From JAWKWA01 sp041397765 (GTDB lineage Bacteria > Pseudomonadota > Alphaproteobacteria > Rhizobiales > Hyphomicrobiaceae): 64,000 bases of DNA. The notes beneath the pieces are model-generated. The model was not told the DNA's origin and searched no databases. It worked only from the letters and a program-made list of their open reading frames with translations. The stretch covers positions 124,001 to 188,000 of the forward strand of contig JAWKWA010000007.1 of NCBI GenBank assembly GCA_041397765.1. The letters are read 5' to 3'. Position numbers and translations under genes: made by a program. Shown one piece after another: positions 1 to 8,801 of the stretch. Numbering within the stretch: the stretch's first letter is position 1; the number at the start of each line of letters is the position of its first letter.

Positions 1-1
1 C

Positions 2-322
2 CGGGTGATCGAGGGCTTCATGGCCCAGACCGGCGATCCGACCGGCACCGGCATGGGCGGATCGGGCAAGAAGCTGAAGGCGGAGTTCTCCGCCGAGCCC
101 CATGTCCGCGGCACCGCCTCGATGGCCCGTGCGCAGAGCCCCGACAGCGCCGACAGCCAGTTCTTCATCTGCTTCGGCGACGCCCGCTTCCTCGACAAGC
201 AGTATACGGTCTGGGGCCAGGTGATCGAGGGCATGGACGCGGTCGACAAGATCAAGCGCGGCGAGCCGGTCAACAATCCCGACAAAATCGTCTCGATGAA
301 GGTCGCAGCCGACCTTTCTTGA
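2..322 (+). CDS. Peptidyl-prolyl cis-trans isomerase, cyclophilin type (5' truncated)
   Basis: Cyclophilins catalyse cis-trans isomerisation of Xaa-Pro bonds during protein folding. The window opens inside the gene: the reading frame is already coding at the first base with RVIEGFMAQTGDPTGTG, the conserved catalytic stretch usually written FHRVIPGFMAQ. GTASMARA, then SQFFI and the YTVWGQVIEGMD block follow in the usual order. The visible 106 codons cover roughly the C-terminal two thirds of a bacterial PpiB-size enzyme. The ending VAADLS is normal. The GTG at position 5 is an internal valine, not a start. A signal peptide cannot be assessed, so cytoplasmic and periplasmic forms cannot be told apart. 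Confidence 0.93.
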   Translation, partial: RVIEGFMAQTGDPTGTGMGGSGKKLKAEFSAEPHVRGTASMARAQSPDSADSQFFICFGDARFLDKQYTVWGQVIEGMDAVDKIKRGEPVNNPDKIVSMKVAADLS

Positions 323-379
323 CCGCTCGCGGAAGCCGCCGGCGGGGTGGCCTTCCGGCCGGCATGCCTCGGGCGATCG

Positions 380-991
380 TCACCAGTCCTCGAGGTGGTC
401 GGCGACATCGGGCCGGCGGGCGGGTTTCGGCTCGCCTGCCGGTGTGCCCATCGAGACGAAGCCGGCGAGCCGCTCGTCGGCAGACAGGCCGAGCGCCTGC
501 CGGAGCGCCGTGGTGGCGCAGCGCCGGCCGCTGAGGATCGCGCCGCCGAAGCCGGCGGCATGGATGGCGAGCAGCAGGTTCTGCAGGGCGGCGCCGGCAC
601 CGATCAACTGCTCCTCGGGCGGCACCGCCGGATGATCGGCGCGAATGCGGACGATCATCGCGAGAAGGGCGGGGCTGTCGCCGGCCTTGGCACGGGCGGC
701 GGCGATCGCCTCGGCATCCACGTCCGGGTCGATTTCGCGGGCGGCCGCCGCAAGGGCCTCGGCGAGGGCACTGCGGCGCTCCGGACCGATCAGCAGAAAA
801 CGCACCGGCGTCAGCCGGCCATGGTCGGGCGCGGCGAGCGCCGCCTCGACGAATCGCCTGATTTCGTTCGCGGACGGCGCCGGCATGGCGAGGAGACGCG
901 GTTTCACGCTGCGGCGGCCCTGCGCCAGCTCCAGAAAGGCCTCGAGCCCCGGCGGTTCCGTGCTCGTCCCTTCGCCGCGATCGCCCGGCAT
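380..991 (-). CDS. Nitroreductase family protein (YdjA-like)
   Basis: This is a flavin-dependent nitroreductase-fold oxidoreductase of the YdjA type, which uses FMN and NAD(P)H. The 203-residue protein has the family signature RRSVKPRLL near residue 30, then APDHGRLTPVRFLLIG (the FMN-phosphate region). GAGAALQNLLLAIHAAGFG lies in the middle, and a C-terminal GFVSMGTPAGEP segment precedes the tail. I chose the ATG at 991 because homology begins shortly after it; the open frame continues upstream with Arg/Pro-rich noncoding-like sequence that overlaps cdd. It converges on the cyclophilin gene. The physiological substrate of this subfamily is not established. Confidence 0.85.
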   Translation of the reverse strand: MPGDRGEGTSTEPPGLEAFLELAQGRRSVKPRLLAMPAPSANEIRRFVEAALAAPDHGRLTPVRFLLIGPERRSALAEALAAAAREIDPDVDAEAIAAARAKAGDSPALLAMIVRIRADHPAVPPEEQLIGAGAALQNLLLAIHAAGFGGAILSGRRCATTALRQALGLSADERLAGFVSMGTPAGEPKPARRPDVADHLEDW

Positions 992-1179
992 GGCGTGGCT
1001 CCTCGTCGTCGGTGGCTGGGGTCGCCTCGGGTTCGGCCCTCGAAAGGCCGCGACATCGCCAGCGAAAGGCAGTGGGCTCAGTCCGCCCCGCCATTGCAAC
1101 CGGACGCCGGCTCGCGTCAACTCCGTCATGGCCGCTCGAATCCCGGAAGGGCCGGCCGAGGCAAGCGCGGAGAGAGCCC

Positions 1180-1662
1180 ATGAATGGCGATGAGGCCCTG
1201 ATCGCGGCGGCGCTCGCCGCCATGACCCGTGCCTATGCGCCCTATTCGCGGTTCCAGGTCGGGGCGGCGGCGATGGACGAGACCGGGGCGATCCATGCCG
1301 GCTGCAATGTCGAGAACGCGGCCTATCCGGAGGGCATCTGCGCGGAGACCGCCGCGCTCGCGGCCATGGTGCTGGCGGGCGCGCGACAAGTCCGCCGTGT
1401 CGCGATCGCGGCCGGCTCGGCCGGGCCGGTGATGCCCTGCGGTGGCTGCCGGCAGCGGCTGATGGAACTCGGCGGGCCGGATCTCGAGGTGATCTCGCTC
1501 GGGGGCGCAGGAGAAGTCCGGGGCCGCCACAGGCTCGGCGACCTGCTGCCGCACGCCTTCGGAGCGGCCGGAGTGCCATCCGGCGCTGCGAGCCCAGCCG
1601 ATCCCGTGGGGCCGGTCGGGGCGGCGGCCCGGCGGCGGGCGCGAGGGGAACGGGGACGATGA
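1180..1662 (+). CDS. cdd: Cytidine deaminase
   Basis: Cdd deaminates cytidine and deoxycytidine to uridine and deoxyuridine with a catalytic zinc. The zinc and proton-shuttle motif is CAETAAL (Cys ligand followed by Ala-Glu) and the second ligand pair is PCGGCRQ. YAPYSRFQVGAA and CNVENAAYPEGI are standard active-site segments. The ATG at 1180 has GGAGAG just upstream. At 160 residues it is about 30 longer than typical homotetrameric Cdd; the extra is a Gly/Ala/Arg-rich C-terminal tail without obvious structure. Its stop overlaps the start of the next gene (ATGA), so it heads a translationally coupled nucleoside-catabolism operon. Confidence 0.93.
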   Translation: MNGDEALIAAALAAMTRAYAPYSRFQVGAAAMDETGAIHAGCNVENAAYPEGICAETAALAAMVLAGARQVRRVAIAAGSAGPVMPCGGCRQRLMELGGPDLEVISLGGAGEVRGRHRLGDLLPHAFGAAGVPSGAASPADPVGPVGAAARRRARGERGR

Positions 1663-3290
1663 CGGGGACATCAGGTGGGGCGACATCGGGCGGCGTGACG
1701 GCGGCCGCGAAGCTGAAGGCGGCGATCGCGGGCAGCGTACCCGATACGGCACTCGTCCTCGGCTCGAGCCTCGGCTCGATCGCGGGGGCTCTCGAGACGG
1801 CGGTCCGCGTGCCCTTCGCCGAGCTGGCGGGCTTTCCAAGGCCCGGCGTCTCTGGTCACGAGGGGGCGGTACTGGCGGGGCGGCTCGCCGGCCATCCGCT
1901 CCTCGTCGTCGCCGGCCGGGTGCACGCTTACGAGAGCGGCGATGCGGCGGCGATGCGACCGGTGATCGAGGCGCTGGCGAAGCTCGGCGTCCGCCGTCTG
2001 CTCCTCACCAATGCAGCCGGGTCGCTGCGTCCCTCGGTGCCGCCCGGCCGGCTGATGCTGGTCACCGACCACATCAACCTCTCCGGCCTCAACCCGCTGA
2101 TCGGCGAGAGCGGCGATCAGCGCTTCGTCTCGATGACGGGCGCCTATGACGGGGCAATCGCGGCGGGGTTGCGGGAGGCGGCGGCGGCAGAGGGCATCGA
2201 ACTTGCCGAGGGAATCTATGCGTGGTTCCTCGGCCCTTCCTTCGAGACGCCGGCCGAGATCCGTATGGCGGCGGTGCTCGGGGCGGACGCGGTCGGCATG
2301 TCGACGGTGCCGGAGGTGATCCTCGCACGACGTTTCGGCCTCGAGGTCGGCGCCATCTCGGTCATCACCAATCTGGGGGCCGGCATGGCCGGAACCTCGC
2401 CGAGCCACGAGGAGACCAAGGCGGTCGGCGGCGCGGCGGCGGCGGATCTCGGCCGGCTGATCGGCAGGTTCCTCGGACCGGAGCCGGCGAGGGGGCGGGC
2501 CAGGGCGGTACGGGGCCGGACCGGCAGTGCGGGCGAAGCGGCCAAGCGCGCCATCGGCCATCTGGATCTCACAGAGCTCGGCGACAAGGCCGACGAGGCG
2601 GCGATCGAGGATCTGTGCCGGCGGGCGCGGACACCCTACGGCCCGGTCGCGGCGATCTGCACCTGGAGCCGGTTCGTGCCGCTCGCCGGACGCCTCCTCG
2701 CAGGCACGGGCATCAAGGTCGCGACGGTCGCCAATTTTCCGGCCGGCACAGCGACGCCCGAGCGGGCGGCCGAGGATGTGCGGGCCGCCTTCGCGCTCGG
2801 CGCCGACGAGGTCGACGTGGTCTTCCCTTACGGGGCGCTGAAGGCCGGCGATGGGGCCGCGGGGGCGCGGCTCGTCGGGCTGTGCCGGCAGGCGGTGCCG
2901 CGCGGGAAGCGCCTCAAGGTGATCCTGGAGACCGGCGAACTCGGGACGGACGATCTCGTCCGGCAGGCGGCGCGCATCGCTCTCGATGGCGGCGCCCATT
3001 TCATCAAGACCTCGACCGGCAAGGTGCCGGTCAATGCGACGCCAGAGGCAGTCCGGATCATGCTCGAGCAGATCAAGGCACGGGGTGGCCGGGCCGGCAT
3101 CAAGCCGTCGGGCGGCATCCGCACGGCCGCCGATGCGGCGCTCCATCTCGGGCTCGCCGACAGCATCATGGGGCCGCGCTGGGCGAAGGCCAATACGTTC
3201 CGGCTGGGGGCGAGCGGCGTGCTCGGCGATCTCCTGCGGGTGGCGGCGGGGGCGGCCGGGGCGGCGAACTCCGCCGGCCCGGGCTATTGA
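1659..3290 (+). CDS. Fused purine nucleoside phosphorylase - deoxyribose-phosphate aldolase
   Basis: One uninterrupted 543-codon frame holds two enzymes. Residues about 15-270 are a trimeric-type purine nucleoside phosphorylase: LVLGSSLG phosphate loop, GRVHAYE, LLLTNAAGS, GPSFETPAEIR and GADAVGMSTVPE. Residues about 295-535 are a DeoC aldolase: HLDLTEL, DEVDVVFPYGALKAGD, the Schiff-base lysine in HFIKTSTGK and the second lysine in GIKPSGGIRTAADA. The linker (about 273-294) is Arg/Gly/Pro-rich, with no in-frame ATG, GTG or TTG and no stop. PNP releases deoxyribose-1-phosphate; DeoC cleaves deoxyribose-5-phosphate. DeoB, downstream, supplies the intermediate step. The two genes are normally separate. 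The fusion could be genuine, or could come from an indel in the GC-rich linker, as other genes in this window carry indels. Confidence 0.85.
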   Translation: MTGTSGGATSGGVTAAAKLKAAIAGSVPDTALVLGSSLGSIAGALETAVRVPFAELAGFPRPGVSGHEGAVLAGRLAGHPLLVVAGRVHAYESGDAAAMRPVIEALAKLGVRRLLLTNAAGSLRPSVPPGRLMLVTDHINLSGLNPLIGESGDQRFVSMTGAYDGAIAAGLREAAAAEGIELAEGIYAWFLGPSFETPAEIRMAAVLGADAVGMSTVPEVILARRFGLEVGAISVITNLGAGMAGTSPSHEETKAVGGAAAADLGRLIGRFLGPEPARGRARAVRGRTGSAGEAAKRAIGHLDLTELGDKADEAAIEDLCRRARTPYGPVAAICTWSRFVPLAGRLLAGTGIKVATVANFPAGTATPERAAEDVRAAFALGADEVDVVFPYGALKAGDGAAGARLVGLCRQAVPRGKRLKVILETGELGTDDLVRQAARIALDGGAHFIKTSTGKVPVNATPEAVRIMLEQIKARGGRAGIKPSGGIRTAADAALHLGLADSIMGPRWAKANTFRLGASGVLGDLLRVAAGAAGAANSAGPGY

Positions 3291-3297
3291 GGCGACG

Positions 3298-4641
3298 ATG
3301 CGGCTCGCACGCGAGATCATCCGCGACAAGCGCGACGGCGCGACGCTGGCGTCCGCCGACATCGCCGGTCTCGTCTCGGGTCTCGTCGCGGGCTCGGTCA
3401 GCGAGGCGCAGGCGGCGGCCTTCGCCATGGCGGTCTGCCTCAAGGGCATGGACCGCGGGGAGACGGTGGCGCTGACGCTCGCGATGCGCGATTCCGGCCG
3501 GGTTCTCGCCTGGCCGGCCGGCGAGTTTCCGGGCCCCGTGCTCGACAAGCATTCGACAGGCGGCATCGGCGATCTCGTCTCGCTGGTGCTGGCGCCGATG
3601 CTGGCGGCCGCGGGGGCCTATGTACCGATGATCTCGGGGCGGGGCCTCGGCCATACCGGCGGCACGCTCGACAAGCTCGACGCCATTCCAGGCTATCGCT
3701 CGCGACCGGGGCTCGAGCGCTTCCGCCGCGTGGTGCGGACGGCCGGGTGCGCCATCATCGGTCAGACCGACGACCTGGCGCCAGCCGATCGGTTGCTCTA
3801 CCGGATCCGCGATGTGACGGCGACGGTCGAGTCGGTGCCGCTGATCTGTGCCTCGATCCTCTCCAAGAAGCTGGCCGCCGGGCTCGGCGGTCTCGTGCTC
3901 GACGTCAAGGCGGGATCGGGCGCGTTCATGGCCGACGTGGCGGCGGCGCGGAAGCTCGCACGGGTGTTGAGCGAGGTGGCGAACGGCGCGGGGCTCCCGA
4001 CCTCGGCCCTCGTCACCGATATGGACGAGCCGCTGGCGCCGGCCGCCGGCAATGCCGTCGAGGTGCTGGCGGCGGTCCGCTATCTGCGCGGCGAGGAGCG
4101 GCCGGAGCGGCTGCACGAGGTGGTGATGGCGCTCGGGGTGGAGCTGTTGCAACTGGGCGATCTCGCGGTCAAGTCCGGCGAGGCGAAGGCGAGGCTCGAG
4201 AAAGTCCTTGCGCGCGGGGAGGCAGCGGAGCGTTTCGCGCGCATGGTGAAGGGGCTCGGCGGTCCCGGCGACATCCTCGAGCGCGCCGGGGCGATCCTGC
4301 CGGCGGCGCCGGTGCGCATGGTGGTGCGCGCCCGGACGGCCGGCCGGGTGGCGAGCATCGATACGCGGGCGCTGGGGCTTGCCGTCATCGGACTCGGCGG
4401 CGGACGGCGGGTCGAGAGCGATGCGGTCGATCCCGCGGTCGGGCTCACCGATCTCGCCGGCATCGGCCGGCAGCTCGCCCGCAACGATCCGATCGCCGTC
4501 GTCCATGCCCGCGACCAGGCGAGCGGCGAGGCGGCGGCTCTGGCGGTCGCACTCGCCTATCGGACGGGCGGGATGGTCGTGGGGCGGCGTGAAGATGGCC
4601 GTGGTCCCGTGCTCGGGCGGATCGGAGGCAAGAAGCGATGA
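3298..4641 (+). CDS. deoA: Thymidine phosphorylase
   Basis: DeoA phosphorolyses thymidine and deoxyuridine to base plus deoxyribose-1-phosphate. The 447-residue length is normal. Visible motifs are the N-terminal helical domain (IIRDKRDG), DKHSTGGIGD (phosphate-binding loop), the family signature SGRGLGHTGGTLDKL, SKKLAAGLGGLVLDVK and GSGAFM. The ATG at 3298 lies 7 bases after the previous stop, and the longer upstream frame is a shadow of the DeoC region. The stop overlaps the deoB start (ATGA), so the four operon genes are tightly packed. It complements the PNP domain by handling pyrimidine deoxynucleosides. Confidence 0.95.
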   Translation: MRLAREIIRDKRDGATLASADIAGLVSGLVAGSVSEAQAAAFAMAVCLKGMDRGETVALTLAMRDSGRVLAWPAGEFPGPVLDKHSTGGIGDLVSLVLAPMLAAAGAYVPMISGRGLGHTGGTLDKLDAIPGYRSRPGLERFRRVVRTAGCAIIGQTDDLAPADRLLYRIRDVTATVESVPLICASILSKKLAAGLGGLVLDVKAGSGAFMADVAAARKLARVLSEVANGAGLPTSALVTDMDEPLAPAAGNAVEVLAAVRYLRGEERPERLHEVVMALGVELLQLGDLAVKSGEAKARLEKVLARGEAAERFARMVKGLGGPGDILERAGAILPAAPVRMVVRARTAGRVASIDTRALGLAVIGLGGGRRVESDAVDPAVGLTDLAGIGRQLARNDPIAVVHARDQASGEAAALAVALAYRTGGMVVGRREDGRGPVLGRIGGKKR

Positions 4642-5870
4642 CGGGCCGGGCCTTTCTCGTCGTCATGGATTCGCTCGGGATCGGCGAGGCGCCGGATGCG
4701 GCGCGCTTCGGCGACACGGGCGCCGACACGCTCGGCCACATCGCGGAGGCGGCCGCCGCGGGCCTCGCCGACCAGCCGGGCGGGCGGGCCGGGCCGCTCG
4801 ACCTGCCGGTGCTGACGCGGCTCGGGCTTGGCCGGGCGGCGGAGGCTGCCTCCGGCCGGCATCCGGCCGGACTGGCGAAGATCGACAGCCCGGCCGCCGA
4901 ATGGGGGCATGCGGTCGAGGTCTCGGCGGGCAAGGATACGCCCTCGGGACATTGGGAGATCGCCGGCGTGCCGGTGAGAGAGCCGTCAGGGCATTTCCCG
5001 GACCGCGAGCCCGCCTTTCCAGAGTGGCTGACCGATCGGCTGATCGCGGCGGCCGGACTTCCGGGTCTGCTCGGCAATCGGCACGCCTCGGGCACCGACA
5101 TCCTGGTGCAGTTCGGCGAGGCGCATATCCGGACCGGCATGCCGATTGCCTACACTTCGGCGGATCTCTTGCGCTGCAGATCGCCGCACACGAGGAGCGG
5201 TTCGGGCTCGAGCGGCTCTTACCGGCTGTGCGAGACCGCGCGCGACCTGACGCGGCCGCCATCATCGGCCGTGGGGTGATCGCGCGGCCCTTCCTCGGCG
5301 AGACGGCGGCGACTTTCGTGCGCACCGCCCATCGCCGCGACTACGCGCTGACACCGCCGGCACCGACGCTCCTCGATGTCGAGCGCGCCGAACGCGCGGT
5401 GGTCTCGATCGGCAAGATCGGCGACATCTATGCGCATTCGGGCACCGGCCGCGAGATCAAGGCGGCGGGCCATGCGGCGATCGCGGAACGCTCGGCGAGG
5501 CCATCACGACGCTGGCGCAGGGCGGGCTCGCCATCGCCACAATTTCGTCGCGGATTTCGACATGGTCTACGGGCATCGCCGGGACGTTGCGGGCTATGCC
5601 GCGGCGCTGCAGGATTTCGACCGGCGGCTCGGGGCGCTCGCGGCGGCTCTGCAGGCCGGGAGACCTCATGGTGCTGACCGCCGACCACGGTTGCGGACCT
5701 CGACTCGCGGCACCGACCACACGCGCGCGAATGTGCGTGCCGGTGCTGGCCTTCGGGCCCGGCATCGCGGGGCGGGCGATCGGGCGACGGGCCAGCTTCC
5801 GCCGATGTCGGCCTAGCGCATCGCCCGACATTCGAAGCTGCCGCCGCTCGGGGCCGGCACCTCCTGGTGA
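4638..5870 (+). pseudogene. deoB: Phosphopentomutase, multiply frameshifted
   Basis: DeoB interconverts (deoxy)ribose-1-phosphate and -5-phosphate with two Mn ions. The first 170 codons are clean: FLVVMDSLGIGEAPDA with the metal-binding Asp, then GADTLGHIAE, SGKDTPSGHWEI-like sequence and GMPIAYTSAD. After about 5163 the homologous sequence hops between frames: QIAAHEERFGLE, YRLCETARDLT, GVIARPFLG through IGKIGDIYAHSGTG, then FDMVYGHRRDVAGYAAALQDFDRRLGAL, and finally TADHG and GTDHTR. The true end appears to be the TGA at 5868-5870 after LPPLGAGTSW. At least six indels are needed. Total span fits a normal DeoB of about 406 residues. The dense indels may be real decay or a poor-quality stretch, since the convergent doeA 3' end is affected too. 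Confidence 0.85.
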
Positions 5871-5910
5871 GGCCGGATCGGCAGCAATTCCGCGACCGGC
5901 GCTCGTGGCC

Positions 5911-7088
5911 TCATGCCTTGACGAAGAGCTTCCCGCGGGGTGTTGCAGAGGCATTCGTAGCCGGTCTCGGTGATGAGGATCGGCTCGGAGATTTCGAGGC
6001 CTCCGTCGTCGAGCCAGAGCGCGGGCATGAAATGGATGGTCATGCCGGCGGCGAGCGGGTCTTACGTCGCCACGCCTGAGGCTGATCGTGCGTTCGCCCC
6101 AGTCGGGGGATAGGAGAGGCCGATCGCATAGCCGGTGCGGCTGTCCTTGGAGAAGCCGTGCTCTCGAGCCGCTCGAAGAAGGCGACCGCCATCTCTTCGC
6201 AGGTATTGCCCGGCCGGCCGCGAGCCCAGCGTCGATCGCATCGAGGACGGCCGCCTCGGCCTTGAGATATTTCTCCGGCGGCTTGCCGAGGAAGATGGTG
6301 CGCGACTGCGGGCAATTGTACCGGCGATAGCAGCCGGCGAGCTCGAAGAACGTGCCCTCGCCCTTGTTGAACGGCCGGTCGTCCCAGGTGAGGTGCGGCG
6401 CCGAGGCATCGACGCCCGAGGGCAGCATCGGCACGATGGCGGGATAGTCGCCCCAATGGCCGCCGACCCCCTTGATGGCGCTGCGGTAGATTTCGGCGAC
6501 CACCTCGTTCTTCCTCATACCCGGTTCGACCAGCTCGACGACGCGGGCGTGCAGCGCCTCGACGATGGCGGCGGCGCGGCGCATGAACTCGATCTCGGTC
6601 GGCGATTTGACGAGCCGCTGCCAGTTCACGAGGCCGGTCTCGTCCTTGAAGGTGGCCTTCGGCAGATGGCGCCTCAGGCTCTCCATGGCGGCGGCGGAGA
6701 AATAGTAGTTGTCGAGCTCGACGCCGATGGTGCGCGCGCCCCAGCCCTTGTCGGCGACGAGGCCCGACAGATGGTCCATCGGGTGACGCTCGCGCGACTG
6801 CACGAAATGGTCCGGATAGCCGACGATGAGGCCGTGATCCATGTAGACGGTGCGCTTGGCGCCATTGGCGTCCATGCCGCGGCCCCACCAGATGGGATCG
6901 CCGTCGGGGCCGATGATGACCGCCTGGTGGACATAGAAGGACCAGCCGTCATAGCCGGTCAGCCAGGCCATGTTGGAGGGATCGGAGACGATCATCACCT
7001 CGATGCCGGCCTTCTGCATGGCGGCGCGAGTGCGCTTCAGGCGGTCGGCATATTCCGATCTCTCGAAGTGGAGTGTCACGCCCGACAT
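5911..7088 (-). pseudogene. doeA: Ectoine hydrolase DoeA (M24 family), frameshifted 3' half
   Basis: DoeA opens the ectoine ring to give N-alpha-acetyl-diaminobutyrate. It belongs to the M24 peptidase-like family. The N-terminal 300 residues read cleanly: SNMAWLTGYDGWSFYVHQ, GRGMDANGAKRTVYMDH, YPDHFVQSRERHPMDHL and GEGTFFELAGCYRRY match DoeA rather than generic Xaa-Pro dipeptidases. From about 6210 downwards the homology moves between frames (GNTCEEMAVAFFERLE; HGFSKDSRTGYAIGLSYPP; DWGERTISLRRGD; MTIHFMPALWLDDGGLEISEPI; KLFVKA then stop at 5911). About five indels are needed. No doeB, doeC, doeX or transporter neighbour is present. The start at 7088 gives a normal length of about 393 residues. 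Confidence 0.8.
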
Positions 7089-7551
7089 GCTCGTTCCTCT
7101 CGCTGGCTCGTGGCAATTCCCGCCGGAGCGGCCGCGCGGCCGCGGCTTCCCTCGGCACCCTAACAGAGGGAACAGAGCATCGTCAGGCGCGTTGTCGGAA
7201 ATCCTCCAATGAGCCGGCCGGGGAGGTGAGGAGACCATCACGGCGCGCCACGGGCGGCCGGCACGGGCGCAGCGCCGTCGAGGAGAGGTCGGATGTCGCA
7301 CCGGCTCGTCGCCGCAGGCAGGCTTGATCAAGGTCAAGGCAAGGAGCCGTCGGGAGGACGAAGCGTGCGGCGTCGGCGGTGCCGGAATGTCACGGCTGTG
7401 GCATTGCAGCACGATAGGGCGGTGGCGGTGTTGCGAATCGTCGAGCCGTGCCGGTAGGGAATTTCGATCCTCTCTCCCAGATGCCGAAGCGGGCGCCAAG
7501 TAGCGTCGCCGGTCGTCAGGTGGAGGAGAGCTGGTCACGAGAGTCTTCGAC
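7089..7551. other. Divergent intergenic region
   Basis: This 463-base stretch separates the divergent doeA and flippase-like genes, so it must hold both promoters. No coding sequence is recognisable. The one regulatory-looking motif is the FixK/FNR-like half-site pair listed separately. Confidence 0.5.
7324..7337. promoter_or_regulatory. Candidate FNR/FixK-type box
   Basis: TTGATCAAGGTCAA fits the FixK consensus TTGA-N6-TCAA exactly and the FNR consensus TTGAT-N4-ATCAA at nine of ten positions. It lies about 215 bases upstream of the flippase-like start and about 235 bases upstream of doeA. One short motif can occur by chance, and the distance from both genes is long, so this is only a candidate. 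Confidence 0.25.
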
Positions 7552-8718
7552 ATGCTGCAGCTCCTTGAACGCGACCAGTCGACCGGACCGGACGACGGTA
7601 GCCTCGTGCCCGGCTCCCTGTGGGCGGGCAGTGAAGGCGAGCGGCGGCGGCAGCGGCGGGTGGTGGGTCTTGGCGCCATCGGGCTCGCCGCGGTGCTGGT
7701 GCTTGCGGGCATCGCCTTCTCGAAGGCCGTGTCGGGGGTCAGCCTCGGGGCAGTGGAAGCGGCATTTCTCTCCATATCCTCCGGCCAGATCGCGCTCGCG
7801 CTCCTGCTGACCGCCTGCAGCTACATGGTGCTCAGCGGCTACGACGCCATCGCGCTCAGCCATCTGAGGCTGAGACTGCCCTTTCGGCGGATCGCACTCG
7901 GCGCTTTCACGGGCTATGCGGTCGCCAACAATCTCGGCTTTGCGCTCCTGACCGGCGGCTCGGTCCGCTACCGGCTCTATGCGGCCCACGGGGTGAGGGC
8001 CACCCACATAGCCCTCGTCTCGGCACTCGGTGCGCTGACCTTCGTGCTCGCGGCCACGGTGCTGCTCGGCAGCGCGATGTTCCTGTCGCCCGAGCGGATG
8101 GGTGTCGTCATGCATGTCTCGCCGACCCTGGCGGCGCTCGGTGGATTTGCGCTCATCAGCCTGATCGCGATCTATGCAACCTATGTGGGACTCGAGCGGC
8201 GGGCCGTCTCGGTCGGTGGCGAGACGCTGGCGCTGCCGGGCGCGCGCTCGACGCTCGCCCAGATTTCGGTCGGTCTTGCCGATCTGATGCTCGCCTCGGG
8301 AACACTCTATGTGTTGCTGCCGGTCGATCCGGGCATCGGCTTCTGGCCGTTCGCCTCGGCTTTCGCGGCCGCCATCGCCTTCGGTCTCGTCAGCAATGTG
8401 CCGGGCGGGCTCGGCGTGTTCGAGACGGTGCTGCTCGTCACGGTGCCGGGCATCCCGACCTCCGATCTCGTCGCCTGCCTGCTGCTCTACCGGGTGGTCT
8501 ATTATCTGGTGCCGTTCGCGGTGGCGGCGGTCGTTCTGGTGCTGCTCGAGGCGAACCGGCTGCCGCTGTTGCGAGCGATGCCGGAGCGTGCCTTTCGGCT
8601 GGCGCGGTCGACCATGCGCAGCCTTCGGTCCGTCGCACAGCGCGGCGAGATGGCTGCCCGACCGCTGATGCGCGCGATTTTCAGGCGGCTCGGCAATGGG
8701 CTTGCCCGGCTGATCTGA
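7552..8718 (+). CDS. Lysylphosphatidylglycerol synthase TM-region / UPF0104 family membrane protein
   Basis: This 388-residue integral membrane protein resembles the N-terminal flippase-like domain of MprF and the YbhN/UPF0104 family. Several hydrophobic helices are visible from residue 40 onward. The family-typical stretch GYAVANNLGFALLTGGSVRYRLY is followed by a loop and by NVPGGLGVFETVLL. In MprF this module moves aminoacylated phosphatidylglycerol across the inner membrane. The cytosolic aminoacyl-transferase (DUF2156) domain is absent and no separate one is nearby, so a lipid-transfer role is only inferred. The start at 7552 follows a weak purine-rich region. It converges on the DUF1194 gene with 83 bases between. 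Confidence 0.8.
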   Translation: MLQLLERDQSTGPDDGSLVPGSLWAGSEGERRRQRRVVGLGAIGLAAVLVLAGIAFSKAVSGVSLGAVEAAFLSISSGQIALALLLTACSYMVLSGYDAIALSHLRLRLPFRRIALGAFTGYAVANNLGFALLTGGSVRYRLYAAHGVRATHIALVSALGALTFVLAATVLLGSAMFLSPERMGVVMHVSPTLAALGGFALISLIAIYATYVGLERRAVSVGGETLALPGARSTLAQISVGLADLMLASGTLYVLLPVDPGIGFWPFASAFAAAIAFGLVSNVPGGLGVFETVLLVTVPGIPTSDLVACLLLYRVVYYLVPFAVAAVVLVLLEANRLPLLRAMPERAFRLARSTMRSLRSVAQRGEMAARPLMRAIFRRLGNGLARLI

Positions 8719-8801
8719 CAGGGCCCGGTCTCAACCGGCCATCGCGGTCGCTGCCCTCCCCTTCTCTGGTTTCTCTTCACGTCGCCGGCCTTACGGGCCC
8801 G

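Noticed and set aside
1671..3566. 631-codon open frame on the minus strand
   Set aside because: It is antisense to the PNP-DeoC fusion, Arg/Pro-rich and without homology; long shadow frames are expected at this GC content.
8713..8795. GGGCCCG / CGGGCCC inverted repeat between the flippase-like and DUF1194 genes
   Set aside because: The arms are about 70 bases apart and short; GC-rich chance pairing is likely.
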